Source of the DNA: Listeria rocourtiae FSL F6-920
Lineage (GTDB): Bacteria; Bacillota; Bacilli; Lactobacillales; Listeriaceae
Direction of reading: 5' to 3'
NCBI RefSeq assembly: GCF_000525975.1
Contig: NZ_AODK01000017.1
Location: forward strand, 1-50,836
DNA length: 50,836 nt
In this document: positions 1-10,900 of the stretch, in pieces
How the letters are laid out: each line of letters starts with the position of its first letter
How positions within the stretch are numbered: the stretch's first letter is position 1
The notes under the pieces: generated by a model
The model's database searches: none
What the model was told of the DNA's origin: nothing
What the model saw: only the letters and a program-made list of their open reading frames with translations
Program-made: the position numbers and the translations under genes

Positions 1-88
1 AAAAAATATGTAAACTATTCTAGCTAAAACAAGGAGGATATAACTGCCGATCATAGAGAATGATGCATAAGTAGTTATAAATTTAAAC

Positions 89-3000
89 ATGAAAAGAAAG
101 AAAAATATTGGATTAAAAGTTTTATCAATGGCAATGATTGTATCATTAATGGTACCTAGTTCGATTGGAAACATCGGATCATTCGCCGAAAGCCAGCCGA
201 CGACACAATCTACAAATACTGCAAATGAAAACCAAACATTTTCCTTTGCCAAAGCATTTCCTATTCAGAAAAGCACAGATGACGCAGAGGTAACAAGTAG
301 CACAGTAAATTTAACAAGTACTGGTCTTGATTTACAAATAGCAGGTACAACACAGGCGACTTATTTACGATTTACCGATGTAAACCTACCAACAGATGCA
401 AAGATTTCGAAAGCATACATTTCATTTACAACCCGCGATGCCTCCTCGGCAACACAATCTACCACAATCAATGTGACCGGAGAACTCGGCTCACAAGCAG
501 ATTTTACAAGTACCGTCGCCTCTTTTACAAACCGGACTTTCACAAACACCTCGATGTCTATGACGACTCCCACTGTTACTACAAATACCATTTTCAATAC
601 AAATGATGTTTCACCAATTATGAAAGAAATGCGCGCAAATACTGCGGATATAAAAAACTATGTATTCAAAGTAACCGGTAGCGGTCTAGGTTCTTTTGTT
701 ATGCGCTCATTCGATTCTAGTGCAGCAATGGCGCCAAAACTTATGGTTGAGTACACGTCGCCATCTGGTGAATTTAATACAAAAATCGGTGCAACATCTG
801 ATGACGCAGAAGAATCCGGTACAGCAAAGACAATCGCCTTAAACAACGAAATGAAAATCGGTGGCTACACAGCTACTGCGCTAACACCAGCAAACAAAAA
901 TCTTTCTGCGTTCCGTTTTGCGAATGTAGACTTGCCGGAAAATGCAAAAATTGACGATGCTTATCTAGAATTCACAACTAAAGCAACCGTCATAAATAAG
1001 ACTTCCAACATGGTTATTTCAGCCGAACTAGGTAATCCTGCAACGTATACAAGCACAGCTGGAAACATCAGTGGCCGTAATTACACAGCATCCACGGTGA
1101 AATATGAACAACCTTCTTTCGCAACAGCTAAACAAGTCATTCGAACACCTAATCTAAAACGTATTATCGACGAAACCCGCCTAATGGGATGGCAAAATGG
1201 GAACTCGCTTGCTTTTAAAGTCGATGGTGATAATTATATTGGAAGTATTTATCAAGGTGGAACCGCCGATACATCCTTACAGCCAAAATTAGTTATTAAA
1301 TATACGTACAGTGAAAATGACGCAATTGGTTCAGATGTTGTAATAGATCCTGCAAAAATGAAAAACTTATTTATTAACGAAGTCGCAAGTATGGGTACAG
1401 ACGTGCAAAATAGTGGCTGGATTGAGATTTACAACAACAATGATACACCTGTATTTTTTAAAAATGGTGTTTTTCTATCTGATGAAGCTGCTAATTTAGG
1501 CAAGTCAGAGCTGAAAAATCTCTATATACCAGCAAAAGGCTACCGCGTTGTGAAGGCGAATGGGACACAAGATAACGCTTCTGTTAATTTCACACTAGGA
1601 GACCGCGACACAACACTCTACCTAACTACACAATACGGTGGTAGCTTTCACACACAAGATAGTTTTGCCGTAAAAAAAATGGAATTTGATGAAACTTTAG
1701 GCCGTTTTAACGATGCTGACAGTCATCTTGTTTCTTACCAAACAGGTACGTACGAGAGCTCGAACAATGATGCTACTCCAATCGTAACGATTACACCTAG
1801 TCAAAAAACTGGTGTGTACAAATCAGCTTTCAACTTGACTCTAAACACAGATAGTATCAACACAATCAAATATACCACAGATGGCTCTATACCAAGTGAA
1901 ACAAACGGAAAAACTTATACAGGCCCAATCACGGTTGATAAGAACGTAACACTAAAAGCATATGCCTATAATTCTAAACAAAATAGCGGCGTACAAACAT
2001 ATATCTACTCGATTCGTGATGACGCAGAACAGATTCCTTTAGCAACTAAAGAATACAGTGTCAAATCAGGATCTGATGACGTAATGGTTGGCCCTACTAC
2101 TATCAATTCGACAAGTACAACACTGAATTTACACGGCCTCCTAAATGCTATACCACAATCCACATTTGTTCGTTTTGCAGATGTTTCTATCCCAGCTGAT
2201 GCCGTGATTACAAAAGCTTATCTAACGTTCTCAACATCAACAGCTTCAAGCACACCAACGAATTTATCAGTTGCTGGGGAAGTTGGAAACGGTGATGCTT
2301 TCGCAGCGACAGTAGCATCTTTTACAGATCGCACATTGACAAATACAGTCGTTAAATCAACCACACCTGCAAAAGTAGCTGTTAATGATTTTGTGAATAC
2401 AGGGGATTTAACAGAAGTTATCAATGAAATGCGCGATGAAGACACAGAGTTGAAAGACCTCGTTTTCAAAGTGGATGGAGACAAAACCGGCTCTTACATT
2501 GCTCGCTCTTATGAAGGAGGCGCGGCAACAGCTCCAAAATTAGTATTAGAATATTACTCTGCTAGCGGTGATTCACGTGCTCAAGTGGCGACAGTTAACG
2601 ATGACGCAGAAGAGTACGGTACAGCAAAAGCAATAAATCTCAATGCTAACCTAAGAATCGGTGGGTACTACACAGCTACTCTTACTCCTGTTTACAAAGA
2701 CATCTCTGCATTCCGTTTCAATAATGTCACACTTCCAGATTCTGCGGAAATTGAAGATGCCTATTTGGAATTCACAACATCGGCAGCAAATACAGCAAAA
2801 GTAAGCTCCAACATGGAGATTCGTACCGAACTCGGTGGTAATCCTGAAATCTACAATAGTACGGCCGGAAACATCACTTCACGTCCCTACAGTAATTTAG
2901 TCGTGAAGTACAATCAACCAGCATTCACAGCAGCCAACCAAATTGTTCGCACAACTAACTTAAAAGATCTTATCAATGAAAACCGCTTCAACGGCTGGAA

Positions 3001-6000
3001 AAATGGCCAATCTATGGCATTCCGCATCGATGGTGACAACTATATCGGTAGCGTCTACCAAGGCGGCGGTGCTAACTCAGCAAGACTTATCATTAAATAC
3101 AAGAACAACGGCAAAGGGCCAAGTATCGAAGGCGCACTTGCAACACCAGACAAAATCAACAATGTCTACATCAACGAATTGTCATCAGAAGGTACAGCAA
3201 GCTCTAAAGACGCATGGGTTGAACTTTACAACGACAATGATGTACCAGTTGTTTTAGGAAAAGGTACGTACCTGACCGACAAAACAAAAACACTCGACAA
3301 ATTCGAATTTTCAAACCTAGTGATTCCAGCAAAAGGATACCGTGTGTTGTATTCCGATAAAGCACCTGAACTAGGGAATAACCATCTAAGCTTCGAAATC
3401 GGCGGTAGCGGAGACGTTGTTTTATCCGCAAAAGTCGGTTCTGAATTTAAAACAGTAGACTCCATCAAGTATACGAAGCAAGCTTATAATCAAACATTCG
3501 GGCGCCAAACTGATGCAAGCAAAACATTAACACTTTTCAGCTCGGAAACATTTGGCACATCTAATAACAGCGGCCAAAGCAATTATGCCGTACAGTTTAA
3601 CAAAGATCGTGGCATGTATGACAGTGGTTTTGATTTAACAATGACTTCTAAACCAGGCATCACACTGAAATACACGCTAGACGGCAGCGAGCCTAGCGCA
3701 ACGAAAGGTACCACTTATACTGGTCCAATTACGATTAGCAAAACAACAGTAGTCAAAGTCTATGGTTACGATGCAACGGGGAACACAGGCGTACTTTCTA
3801 ACACCTACGTTCTACGCGACAACTACAAAAACGAAGTTACATCAGGCTATCTATGGCAGTTCAAAACAAACATTACCAGCGATGAATACGCACAAGCCAT
3901 CGATGATTTTCCAGTTGTTTCTGTGACCGGTGCCGTGGCAGACTTAGATGCTATTTCTTATAGCCCTGGAACATTCGAGTATTTAGATTCACACATGGGA
4001 GCTGGCGGAACTAACTACGTCAATTACTCTGGCGCTAAAAAGTTCGGTCAAGCAAGTGCAGGACAATTCAACTCCGGCGTCGCAGTGAAATTCCATCGTG
4101 ATTACAACGCCAAAAAAGCAAAATACAACTTCTTTGACGCAACGCCTGGCGAAGCATTCCCAGTCGTAGGTAAATTCAGCAAGCTAGAATTGAAAGAAGG
4201 GCAAGACGGCCCACAAAGCGATGTCTACAACCTTGGCTACAATCGCTATGATGAGACTGTGACAGACACGTTAGCACAACGCATGGGTAAACTCTCTCTA
4301 CACACAAAATACGTACACTACTACTACAACGGTAAGTACATGGGTGTTAAAACAATGCGTGAAGATTTTGGTCAAAACATGTTTGAAGAATACTTCGGCG
4401 ACAGCGATGACGACTACACGAAAATCCGTTTCCAAGACGGCTACTTCATTCCTGGTATCGTAGAAGCAGGCGAAGGTGATGCAAACATTTTAACAAAAGT
4501 AAAAGCAGTTGCAACAGCGAAAAACTTCCAAGAATTTAAAAACTATGTTGATGTAGAAGACCTCATCAAGACACAAATTCTTTTCATGTTTATCGACACC
4601 GAACAAGAAGTTGACGCGGTCGTTTCCAATGATATTTTAAACGGTAATGGCATTAAGATGAAATTCAACATCAATGATACTGACGGCGCCTTCTACAATA
4701 ACGGCGGTACCGGTACAAGCTCTTCTGTCTTCGTAGGTGGAGGCGGAACATATCGCTACAAATGGGCAGATGCTAACTCAAGAAAAGGTGCTGGCGTTCT
4801 ATTCGGTAATTTTTCAGGTGATAGCATGACTGTTCCAACAGCTGGTAACCTAGAGTTCAAAACGCTCGTTAAAGATCAAGTTTTAAAACAAATCGGTCCA
4901 GCAAATGGTGATTTCGCGGGTGCAACAGACGCGCCATTATCCGTTGCAAACGTGAGACAGCTTATTTTAGAAAACCAACAGCAAATTGATGCAGCATACA
5001 AACTAGATGCAGCATTCATGGGTGCCAGAACAACTATTTACAAAGATTGGTTAGCCGCCCAAGTCAAAACACAAGCACAAGTTCCTGATCGCGTGAAATA
5101 CAACCTAGAGATGTGGACAAAATACGGTATGGCGCATACACTACAAAGCGTTAACATCGTACCGAGCGGATCTGGTGTTGTATTACAAAATCCTAATGCC
5201 AACACCGATGTATACTACACGACAGACGGAACAGATCCAATGGGTGCAGACGGCATTGTATCAAACAAAGCAACAAAATATACAGCAGGAACAGTACTTC
5301 CAAAAACAACAAAACTTACTATCCGCGCATTCACAACAAACAACTGGGGCCCAATGGTTGATAATGGTGCATCAGCCGAACAAGCGCAAAAAGAAGAAAC
5401 CGCAACAAAAGCTGTCCAAGCGCTATTCACCAACGATAATGTTACTTCTGGGACGATCAAAGCTGAAACGGATCAAAAAGCTATCGATGCAGCACAAAAA
5501 GCAGTAGACGCTGTTGCTGATTTAGCTACAAAATCAGTATTACAAACCAATTTAAACAAAGCAAAAGAATTACTAGCAAACAGAGGCAAAACATCTGGGA
5601 CTATCACAACAAACGATTTTGTCATCGGAACCGATAGCTATGTCAAAGGCACATACACTGGCGATGTAGTGAAAATAGCCCTCGAAGTGAACGGTACAAT
5701 GCAACAAATAATCAATGCAACAGGCTCTCCGTACCAGTATTACGCAAAAGGCAAAATCAATGCACCAACTGATCAAGTCAACATGATTGGCTATGATAAA
5801 GAGGGCAACGAATTACAAAAAACAAAGGTAAACGTACAAAAAGCAACAGCTGGACAACTAACGCTTAATCCATTCTATCTTGGCAAAGACAACTATATCA
5901 CCGGACAATTTTCAGGCGATGTGGCAAAAATTAGCTTGACAGTAGGTGATATGGAAGGTACTAAAATTACTGTAACAACAACCGATTTCCAGTACTACGC

Positions 6001-6883
6001 GAATAAAGTCATCCGCAACTTGACAGACAACGCGAAGATGACAGCCTATGATAATAACGGCAAAGTCCTTGATACCAAGACTGTTACAATCGCAAAAGAA
6101 GCCGGCACAACCGGAGCTATTAATTCACTAGCACCATTTAAAATCGGTAAAGACAACTATGTAACAGGACAGTTTTCTGGGGATATAGCAAAAATTAGCT
6201 TAACAGTCAATAACGTTGAGGGCACAAAAATTAGTGTGTCACCAACAGACTTTAAGTACTATGCGAATAATGTGATTCGCAACATAAGCGACAACGTCAA
6301 ACTAACCGCCTATGATAACGTTGGAAAAGTCTTAGACACTAAAACAGTCACTGTTCTAAACGGCATCAGCTTACCTGGAAGTATTGACACTATCGCACCA
6401 TTCAAAGTCGGCAAAGATAGTTACGTAACTGGTACATTCACTGGTGATGTGGCGAAAGTTGAGTTACAAATTAACAAAGTAGCCTTACAACGCATTAACG
6501 TAACCGATGGCACAATTAAATACTATGCAAAAACAAACATCACAAAAGTTACGGATATCATCGAATTGGTTGGTTATAACACAGCCGGTGATATCGTTAG
6601 CACAAAAGTAGTTCCAGTAACATCTGCAAATGGCGGTGTGACAGTAAATCCCTTCCTAATTGGCACGGATGGCTATGTCAAAGGTCAATTTACAGGGGAT
6701 GTAACACGAATTAGCTTGACTGTGAACAACGTGAAGCAGACTACTATCAATACTCCACCAACCGGACCAGATTTCCAGTATTACGCGAAACCATTGATTA
6801 AAAATCGGACAGATATTGTTACTTTAACTGGCTACGATTTATTAGGTGGCGAGATTCAAACGGTAACTGTACTAATTATTTAG
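89..6883 (+). CDS. Giant secreted protein with CotH-kinase-like domain
   Basis: A 2264-residue exported protein. Residues 1-34 are a signal peptide. Residues about 46-420 hold two copies of a beta-rich module (pattern LPxxAxIxxAYLxFTT); two more lie at about 647-1020. Each pair is followed by a lamin-tail-like domain (about 425-540 and 1024-1130) and a chitobiase-C-terminal-like segment (YTTDGS-type, about 576-641 and 1176-1241). Residues about 1250-1670 resemble CotH protein kinases: KLELKEGQDG, YYNGKYMGVKTMREDFG, and INDTDGAF near 1528 as a candidate metal-binding DxD motif. Then come a third YTTDGT segment (about 1690), one Cry1Ac D-VI-like helical repeat (about 1763-1833) and five Ig-like repeats to the C-terminus. 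There is no LPXTG or C-terminal membrane segment. CotH proteins are known atypical kinases; the substrate here is unknown. ATG at 89 lacks a nearby ribosome site; a strong AAGGAGG lies at 31-37, 51 bases upstream, and the frame is closed by a stop at 68-70. Confidence 0.85.
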   Translation: MKRKKNIGLKVLSMAMIVSLMVPSSIGNIGSFAESQPTTQSTNTANENQTFSFAKAFPIQKSTDDAEVTSSTVNLTSTGLDLQIAGTTQATYLRFTDVNLPTDAKISKAYISFTTRDASSATQSTTINVTGELGSQADFTSTVASFTNRTFTNTSMSMTTPTVTTNTIFNTNDVSPIMKEMRANTADIKNYVFKVTGSGLGSFVMRSFDSSAAMAPKLMVEYTSPSGEFNTKIGATSDDAEESGTAKTIALNNEMKIGGYTATALTPANKNLSAFRFANVDLPENAKIDDAYLEFTTKATVINKTSNMVISAELGNPATYTSTAGNISGRNYTASTVKYEQPSFATAKQVIRTPNLKRIIDETRLMGWQNGNSLAFKVDGDNYIGSIYQGGTADTSLQPKLVIKYTYSENDAIGSDVVIDPAKMKNLFINEVASMGTDVQNSGWIEIYNNNDTPVFFKNGVFLSDEAANLGKSELKNLYIPAKGYRVVKANGTQDNASVNFTLGDRDTTLYLTTQYGGSFHTQDSFAVKKMEFDETLGRFNDADSHLVSYQTGTYESSNNDATPIVTITPSQKTGVYKSAFNLTLNTDSINTIKYTTDGSIPSETNGKTYTGPITVDKNVTLKAYAYNSKQNSGVQTYIYSIRDDAEQIPLATKEYSVKSGSDDVMVGPTTINSTSTTLNLHGLLNAIPQSTFVRFADVSIPADAVITKAYLTFSTSTASSTPTNLSVAGEVGNGDAFAATVASFTDRTLTNTVVKSTTPAKVAVNDFVNTGDLTEVINEMRDEDTELKDLVFKVDGDKTGSYIARSYEGGAATAPKLVLEYYSASGDSRAQVATVNDDAEEYGTAKAINLNANLRIGGYYTATLTPVYKDISAFRFNNVTLPDSAEIEDAYLEFTTSAANTAKVSSNMEIRTELGGNPEIYNSTAGNITSRPYSNLVVKYNQPAFTAANQIVRTTNLKDLINENRFNGWKNGQSMAFRIDGDNYIGSVYQGGGANSARLIIKYKNNGKGPSIEGALATPDKINNVYINELSSEGTASSKDAWVELYNDNDVPVVLGKGTYLTDKTKTLDKFEFSNLVIPAKGYRVLYSDKAPELGNNHLSFEIGGSGDVVLSAKVGSEFKTVDSIKYTKQAYNQTFGRQTDASKTLTLFSSETFGTSNNSGQSNYAVQFNKDRGMYDSGFDLTMTSKPGITLKYTLDGSEPSATKGTTYTGPITISKTTVVKVYGYDATGNTGVLSNTYVLRDNYKNEVTSGYLWQFKTNITSDEYAQAIDDFPVVSVTGAVADLDAISYSPGTFEYLDSHMGAGGTNYVNYSGAKKFGQASAGQFNSGVAVKFHRDYNAKKAKYNFFDATPGEAFPVVGKFSKLELKEGQDGPQSDVYNLGYNRYDETVTDTLAQRMGKLSLHTKYVHYYYNGKYMGVKTMREDFGQNMFEEYFGDSDDDYTKIRFQDGYFIPGIVEAGEGDANILTKVKAVATAKNFQEFKNYVDVEDLIKTQILFMFIDTEQEVDAVVSNDILNGNGIKMKFNINDTDGAFYNNGGTGTSSSVFVGGGGTYRYKWADANSRKGAGVLFGNFSGDSMTVPTAGNLEFKTLVKDQVLKQIGPANGDFAGATDAPLSVANVRQLILENQQQIDAAYKLDAAFMGARTTIYKDWLAAQVKTQAQVPDRVKYNLEMWTKYGMAHTLQSVNIVPSGSGVVLQNPNANTDVYYTTDGTDPMGADGIVSNKATKYTAGTVLPKTTKLTIRAFTTNNWGPMVDNGASAEQAQKEETATKAVQALFTNDNVTSGTIKAETDQKAIDAAQKAVDAVADLATKSVLQTNLNKAKELLANRGKTSGTITTNDFVIGTDSYVKGTYTGDVVKIALEVNGTMQQIINATGSPYQYYAKGKINAPTDQVNMIGYDKEGNELQKTKVNVQKATAGQLTLNPFYLGKDNYITGQFSGDVAKISLTVGDMEGTKITVTTTDFQYYANKVIRNLTDNAKMTAYDNNGKVLDTKTVTIAKEAGTTGAINSLAPFKIGKDNYVTGQFSGDIAKISLTVNNVEGTKISVSPTDFKYYANNVIRNISDNVKLTAYDNVGKVLDTKTVTVLNGISLPGSIDTIAPFKVGKDSYVTGTFTGDVAKVELQINKVALQRINVTDGTIKYYAKTNITKVTDIIELVGYNTAGDIVSTKVVPVTSANGGVTVNPFLIGTDGYVKGQFTGDVTRISLTVNNVKQTTINTPPTGPDFQYYAKPLIKNRTDIVTLTGYDLLGGEIQTVTVLII

Positions 6884-6890
6884 AATACGC

Positions 6891-6928
6891 AAAAGCCTCA
6901 AAGATACAAAAATCTTTGAGGCTTTTTT
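6891..6928. terminator. Bidirectional intrinsic terminator
   Basis: AAGCCTCAAAGA pairs with TCTTTGAGGCTT around a short A-rich loop and is followed by a T run on the plus strand and, read the other way, by a run ending in TTTT. It sits between convergent genes and can stop both the CotH-domain gene and the leftward NAD(P)-binding gene. Confidence 0.9.
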
Positions 6929-6932
6929 GACT

Positions 6933-7559
6933 TCACTCAGTAGCAGAAATAATAACACCTGCTTTACTATAAAGTTCAGGTCGAAGCAATAAATAAACAA
7001 GACCAACCGCCAAACTATAAATACTAATCGGCCCGCCCTTCACCGTTTCATCCTCACCCTGCAGAATCACTTTTGCGACGCTGTTATCATATTTAAAGAA
7101 ATGTGGCATCAACAGCGTATAATCAAGACCACTACCTTCAATAATCTGCGCTCCAAGCTTCTGATTTGCCACATACGTTCGCTCTGTCTCCTCGTCAAAA
7201 CCAAAAGTCTGAGCTAACGCTATATTTTCCGCCGTAACTTCATCTTGCTTAATTTGGAATTGTGTCGTCCAAAAAAGTCTTTTCACATCCAGTTTTTCCA
7301 TTGTCTCCACCAATGGTTTCGCGAAAGCCTCCACATGAAACGGACCAAGCGTAGAAAAAACAACATCCTGACCACGAAGTGCCTCCTCTAGGTCTGCTGT
7401 GCTCGTTGCACCGCCAAAAATAACTTTCGTTGTCGAAGCTACCTCGATATTCGCTTTCTCTCGTCCAAACAATGTTAAATTGACGTTCGGCAGCGGTTCT
7501 AAAAGTTGATAAACCGCCTTTCCAAGATGTCCAAAAGCGCCTAAAATTACGATATTCAT
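6933..7559 (-). CDS. NAD(P)H-binding (NmrA/SDR-like) protein
   Basis: A 208-residue cytoplasmic protein with an N-terminal Rossmann dinucleotide-binding motif (MNIVILGAFGHLGKAV), typical of NAD(P)H-binding NmrA-like and atypical short-chain dehydrogenase families. VVFSTLGPFH at the end of the fourth strand and the LDYTLLMPHFF stretch also fit. The substrate cannot be told; members act as redox sensors, epimerases or reductases. A GGAGGA ribosome site lies a few bases before the ATG at 7559. The gene is monocistronic, ending at the bidirectional terminator shared with the CotH-domain gene. Confidence 0.75.
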   Translation of the reverse strand: MNIVILGAFGHLGKAVYQLLEPLPNVNLTLFGREKANIEVASTTKVIFGGATSTADLEEALRGQDVVFSTLGPFHVEAFAKPLVETMEKLDVKRLFWTTQFQIKQDEVTAENIALAQTFGFDEETERTYVANQKLGAQIIEGSGLDYTLLMPHFFKYDNSVAKVILQGEDETVKGGPISIYSLAVGLVYLLLRPELYSKAGVIISATE

Positions 7560-7810
7560 TTCATCTTCCTCCGTTCATTGTTGTTAGAGATGATTGGTGC
7601 TTTTTATCACATATATAGAAATAAAATTACTTAACTATTTGTAATAAATCCTATTCATAGCACTATATCTCTGTTTTATCTATAGTAAGCAATTTTTACC
7701 ATTTTGTCAAAATAAGCTTGCTACTTAATTTAGAAACAGAACTATAAGTCTTCCTCGTCAGGTCATAGCTCTGCGTATCATATGGATTAGCCGTTCACGT
7801 TGTTCACGCT

Positions 7811-7919
7811 TATATTGGGCTGTAACTCTTTTTATTCGAACAGCCGGGGGGTGGTTTACATGCTCGCTCCGCTCTCATGTATATTGGGGCTGTAACTCTT
7901 TTTATTCGAACAGCCCCAA
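7811..7919. repeat. Two direct copies of a GGCTGT/ACAGCC hairpin
   Basis: A sequence of about 34 bases starting at TATATT and ending in ACAGCC occurs at about 7811-7845 and 7880-7915. Each copy is itself a hairpin: GGCTGT pairs with ACAGCC around the same 16-base loop; the second has a 10-bp stem (TTGGGGCTGT with ACAGCCCCAA). The spacer contains a TACATG...CATGTA dyad. The rest of the 410-base gap between flanking genes holds no gene I can support; the right end is the adhesin terminator. Confidence 0.65.
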
Positions 7920-7957
7920 CAAAGAGCGGCAACCCTGTAAAAATCGGGTCACCGCTC
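7918..7957 (-). terminator. Intrinsic terminator of the adhesin gene
   Basis: On the minus strand GAGCGGTGACCC pairs with GGGTTGCCGCTC. The stem is a complete 12 pairs only on this strand, where two positions are G-U wobbles, and it is followed by TTTGTT. This marks leftward transcription as the functional direction. Confidence 0.85.
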
Positions 7958-7969
7958 AACTCTAAATTA

Positions 7970-10900
7970 TTATTTTGCTACTACTGTTACTGTTTTCGTG
8001 TCTAATACGTTACCGTCTTTATCTAATGCTTTAATAGTAACTGTATCTGTTGTGGACTTGATTTTGTCATAAGCGTAGAATTTGAATTCGCCGTCTGTAA
8101 ATGTGCCGCCTTTATATGCTGTTTCGCCAACTGTTACTTGTACCGATTTCACATCGCCTGAATATGTTCCTGTGATGTTTTTATCTGTTCCAAATGTGAA
8201 TGTGTTCGGGTTAACAAGGCCTGAGATTGGTTTTGCTGGTGCTACAAGTTTCACTGTTTTCGTGTCTAATAGTTTGCCAGCTTTGTCGAAAGCTTTCATT
8301 GTTACTTGGCTAGACGCGCTTGTGATTTTGTCGAAAGCGTAGAACTTGAATTCGCCATCTACAAACGTACCGCCTTTATACTCTGTACCGTCTACTGTAA
8401 CTACGACATAGTGTACGTCATCTGTATATGTTCCTGTGATGTTTTTGTCGCCTGGTACTAACATGTCGTTCACTGTAATGCTACCTTTGGTTACAACTGG
8501 TACGCCTGTTACTACTTTCAATGTTTTCGTGTCTAGTAGTTTACCAACTGAGTCGTAGGCGTGGATGGTTACAACGTCTGTTGCGTTCTTGATTTTGTCA
8601 AAAGCATAGAATGTGAAGGCTCCGTTTGCTACTGTTCCACCTTTATACACTTTATCGCCAACTGTTACGGTTACTTTTGTTACATCTTCCGTATACGTTC
8701 CTGTGATATTTTTGTCAGACGCTAAGTTGTATGTTGCTGGTGTGATTTTACCTGCTGTTACGACGACGAATTTCACTTTTGTTCTTTCTAGTTCTTTGCC
8801 GTACTTGTCGTATGCTACTGCGAATACTGCATCTGTTTTCTTGATGTTTTTGTCGTTTGCGTAGAAGGTGAATGTTCCGTCTGCTTTGACTGATCCGCCA
8901 GTGTACTCTTTGTCATTCACTAGTAGAGAGATTTTCGCTACGCTTCCTGTGAATGTTCCTGTAACATACTTGTCGCCACCGATTAGGAAGTCTGCTGGTG
9001 TGATTGTTCCAACTGTTGATGAACGCATGTTTAATAGTTCTTGAGCGCGATCTAGATCTCGTTGTAATTGTGCTTTCACTGCTGGATCTGTTACTGTATC
9101 GATTATTTTTTGTGCTGCATCAATAGAAGGTTGAATTGTTGGGTCTTTGATTTCGTTTGATGCTGGTGTATCGTTCGTGAACAACTCGTTTACCGCTTTT
9201 TGAGCTGCTTCTTGACGTGCTTTTTCTGCATTACGTGCATCTAGTAATTCTTGCGCACGATCTAGATCTTTTTGTAGTTCTGCTTTTACTGTTGGATCTG
9301 TTACTGCGTCTACTAATTTTTGCGCTGCATCAATGGCTTCTTGTGTTGTCGAACCTTTGATTGCATCTGTTGATGGTTTATTGCTGTTAAACAATTCGTT
9401 TACTGCTTTTTGGGCTGCTTCTTGGCGTGCTTTTTCTGCTGCCTCTGCTGCATTACGTGCATCTAGTAATTCTTGCGCACGGTCTAAATCTTTTTGTAGT
9501 TCTGCTTTTACTGCCTCATCTGTTACTACGTTTATTAATTTTTGTGCTGCGTTGATAGAAGCTTGTGTTGTTGTATCTTTGATTGTGTCTGTTGATGGCT
9601 TGTCGCTAGTAAATAGCTCATCTACTGCTTTTCTCGCTGCTTCTTGGCGCTCTTGCTCTGATGATGCTGCTGCGTTACGTGCATCTAGTAATTCTTGAGC
9701 GCGGTCTAAATCTTTTTGTAGTTCTGCTTTTACTGTTGGATCTGTTACTGCGTCTACTAGTTTTTGCGCGGCATCAATGGCTGCTTGGTTCGTGATGTCT
9801 TTGATTGCGTCTGTTGATGGTTTGTCGCTGTTGAATAGCTCATTGACTGCTTTTAGTGCTGCTTCTTGACGTGCTTTTTCTGCTGCTAATTCTGCGTTAC
9901 GTGCATCTAATAATTCTTGGGCACGATCTAAGTCTTTTTGTAATTGTGCTTTTACTGTTGGATCTGTTACTGCGTCTACTAATTTTTGCGCTGCATCAAT
10001 GGCTGCTTGGTTCGTGATGTCTTTGATTGCGTCTGTTGATGGTTTGTCGCTGTTGAATAGTTCATTGACTGCTTTTAGCGCTGCTTCTTGACGTGCTTTT
10101 TCTGCCGCATTTGCTGCGTTACGTTCGTTCAACAATTCTTGCGCACGATCTAAGTCTTTTTGTAGTGCTGCTTTTACTGTTGGATCAACTACTAGGTCAA
10201 TTAATCCTTGTGCGTCGTCAATAGATGCTTGTGTTGTTGTATCTTTGATTTTATCAGTTGATGGTTGATCGCTCGTGAATAATTCGTTTACTGCTTTTTG
10301 TGCTGCTGCTTGACGTTCTTTATCTGTGCTTACTGCGTTACGTTCATTTAAAAGTTCTTGAGCGCGATCTAAATCTTTTTGCAATGCTGTTTTTTCAACT
10401 GTATCTGTTACTACATCGATTAATTTTTGTGCTGCATCAATTTTTGCTTGTGTTGTTGTATCTTTGATTGTATCTGTTGCTGGATCGTTGTTAGTGAAAA
10501 GTTCGCTTACTGCTTTTTGTGCGATTTCAACTGTTCCTGTTGTTGTAATACGTTTTGCGTCTGCTAATACGAATTTCGTTTGGATATCACCAGTAGATGA
10601 AAGTGCGCCTACTTGAACGATTCCAGCTTGAGCAGATGCTTGAATAACTTGGAATGTAGCTTCTTGCCACGCTAGGTTTGGTGTTTCTGTTTTGTTTGTT
10701 GGATTAAACACACCGATTTCTGCTAAGTTCTTGAAGTTAATTGTTGTTTTACCATAAGCTGAGAACACGCGGTTAGCACCAGTTCCGTTTGCATTTAGGT
10801 CTAATTTACGTGGGTCATTGATGTTGATTACTGCATTTGCAGCTGTTGTGCGGATAATATGCGCTGCTGCGTTTGATGTCGCTGGTTGTTGCGCTACTAA

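Noticed and set aside
9025-10545. Regular repeats suggesting a CRISPR array or satellite DNA
   Set aside because: The units are about 210-230 bp, in frame and translate to the D-VI helical repeat of the adhesin.
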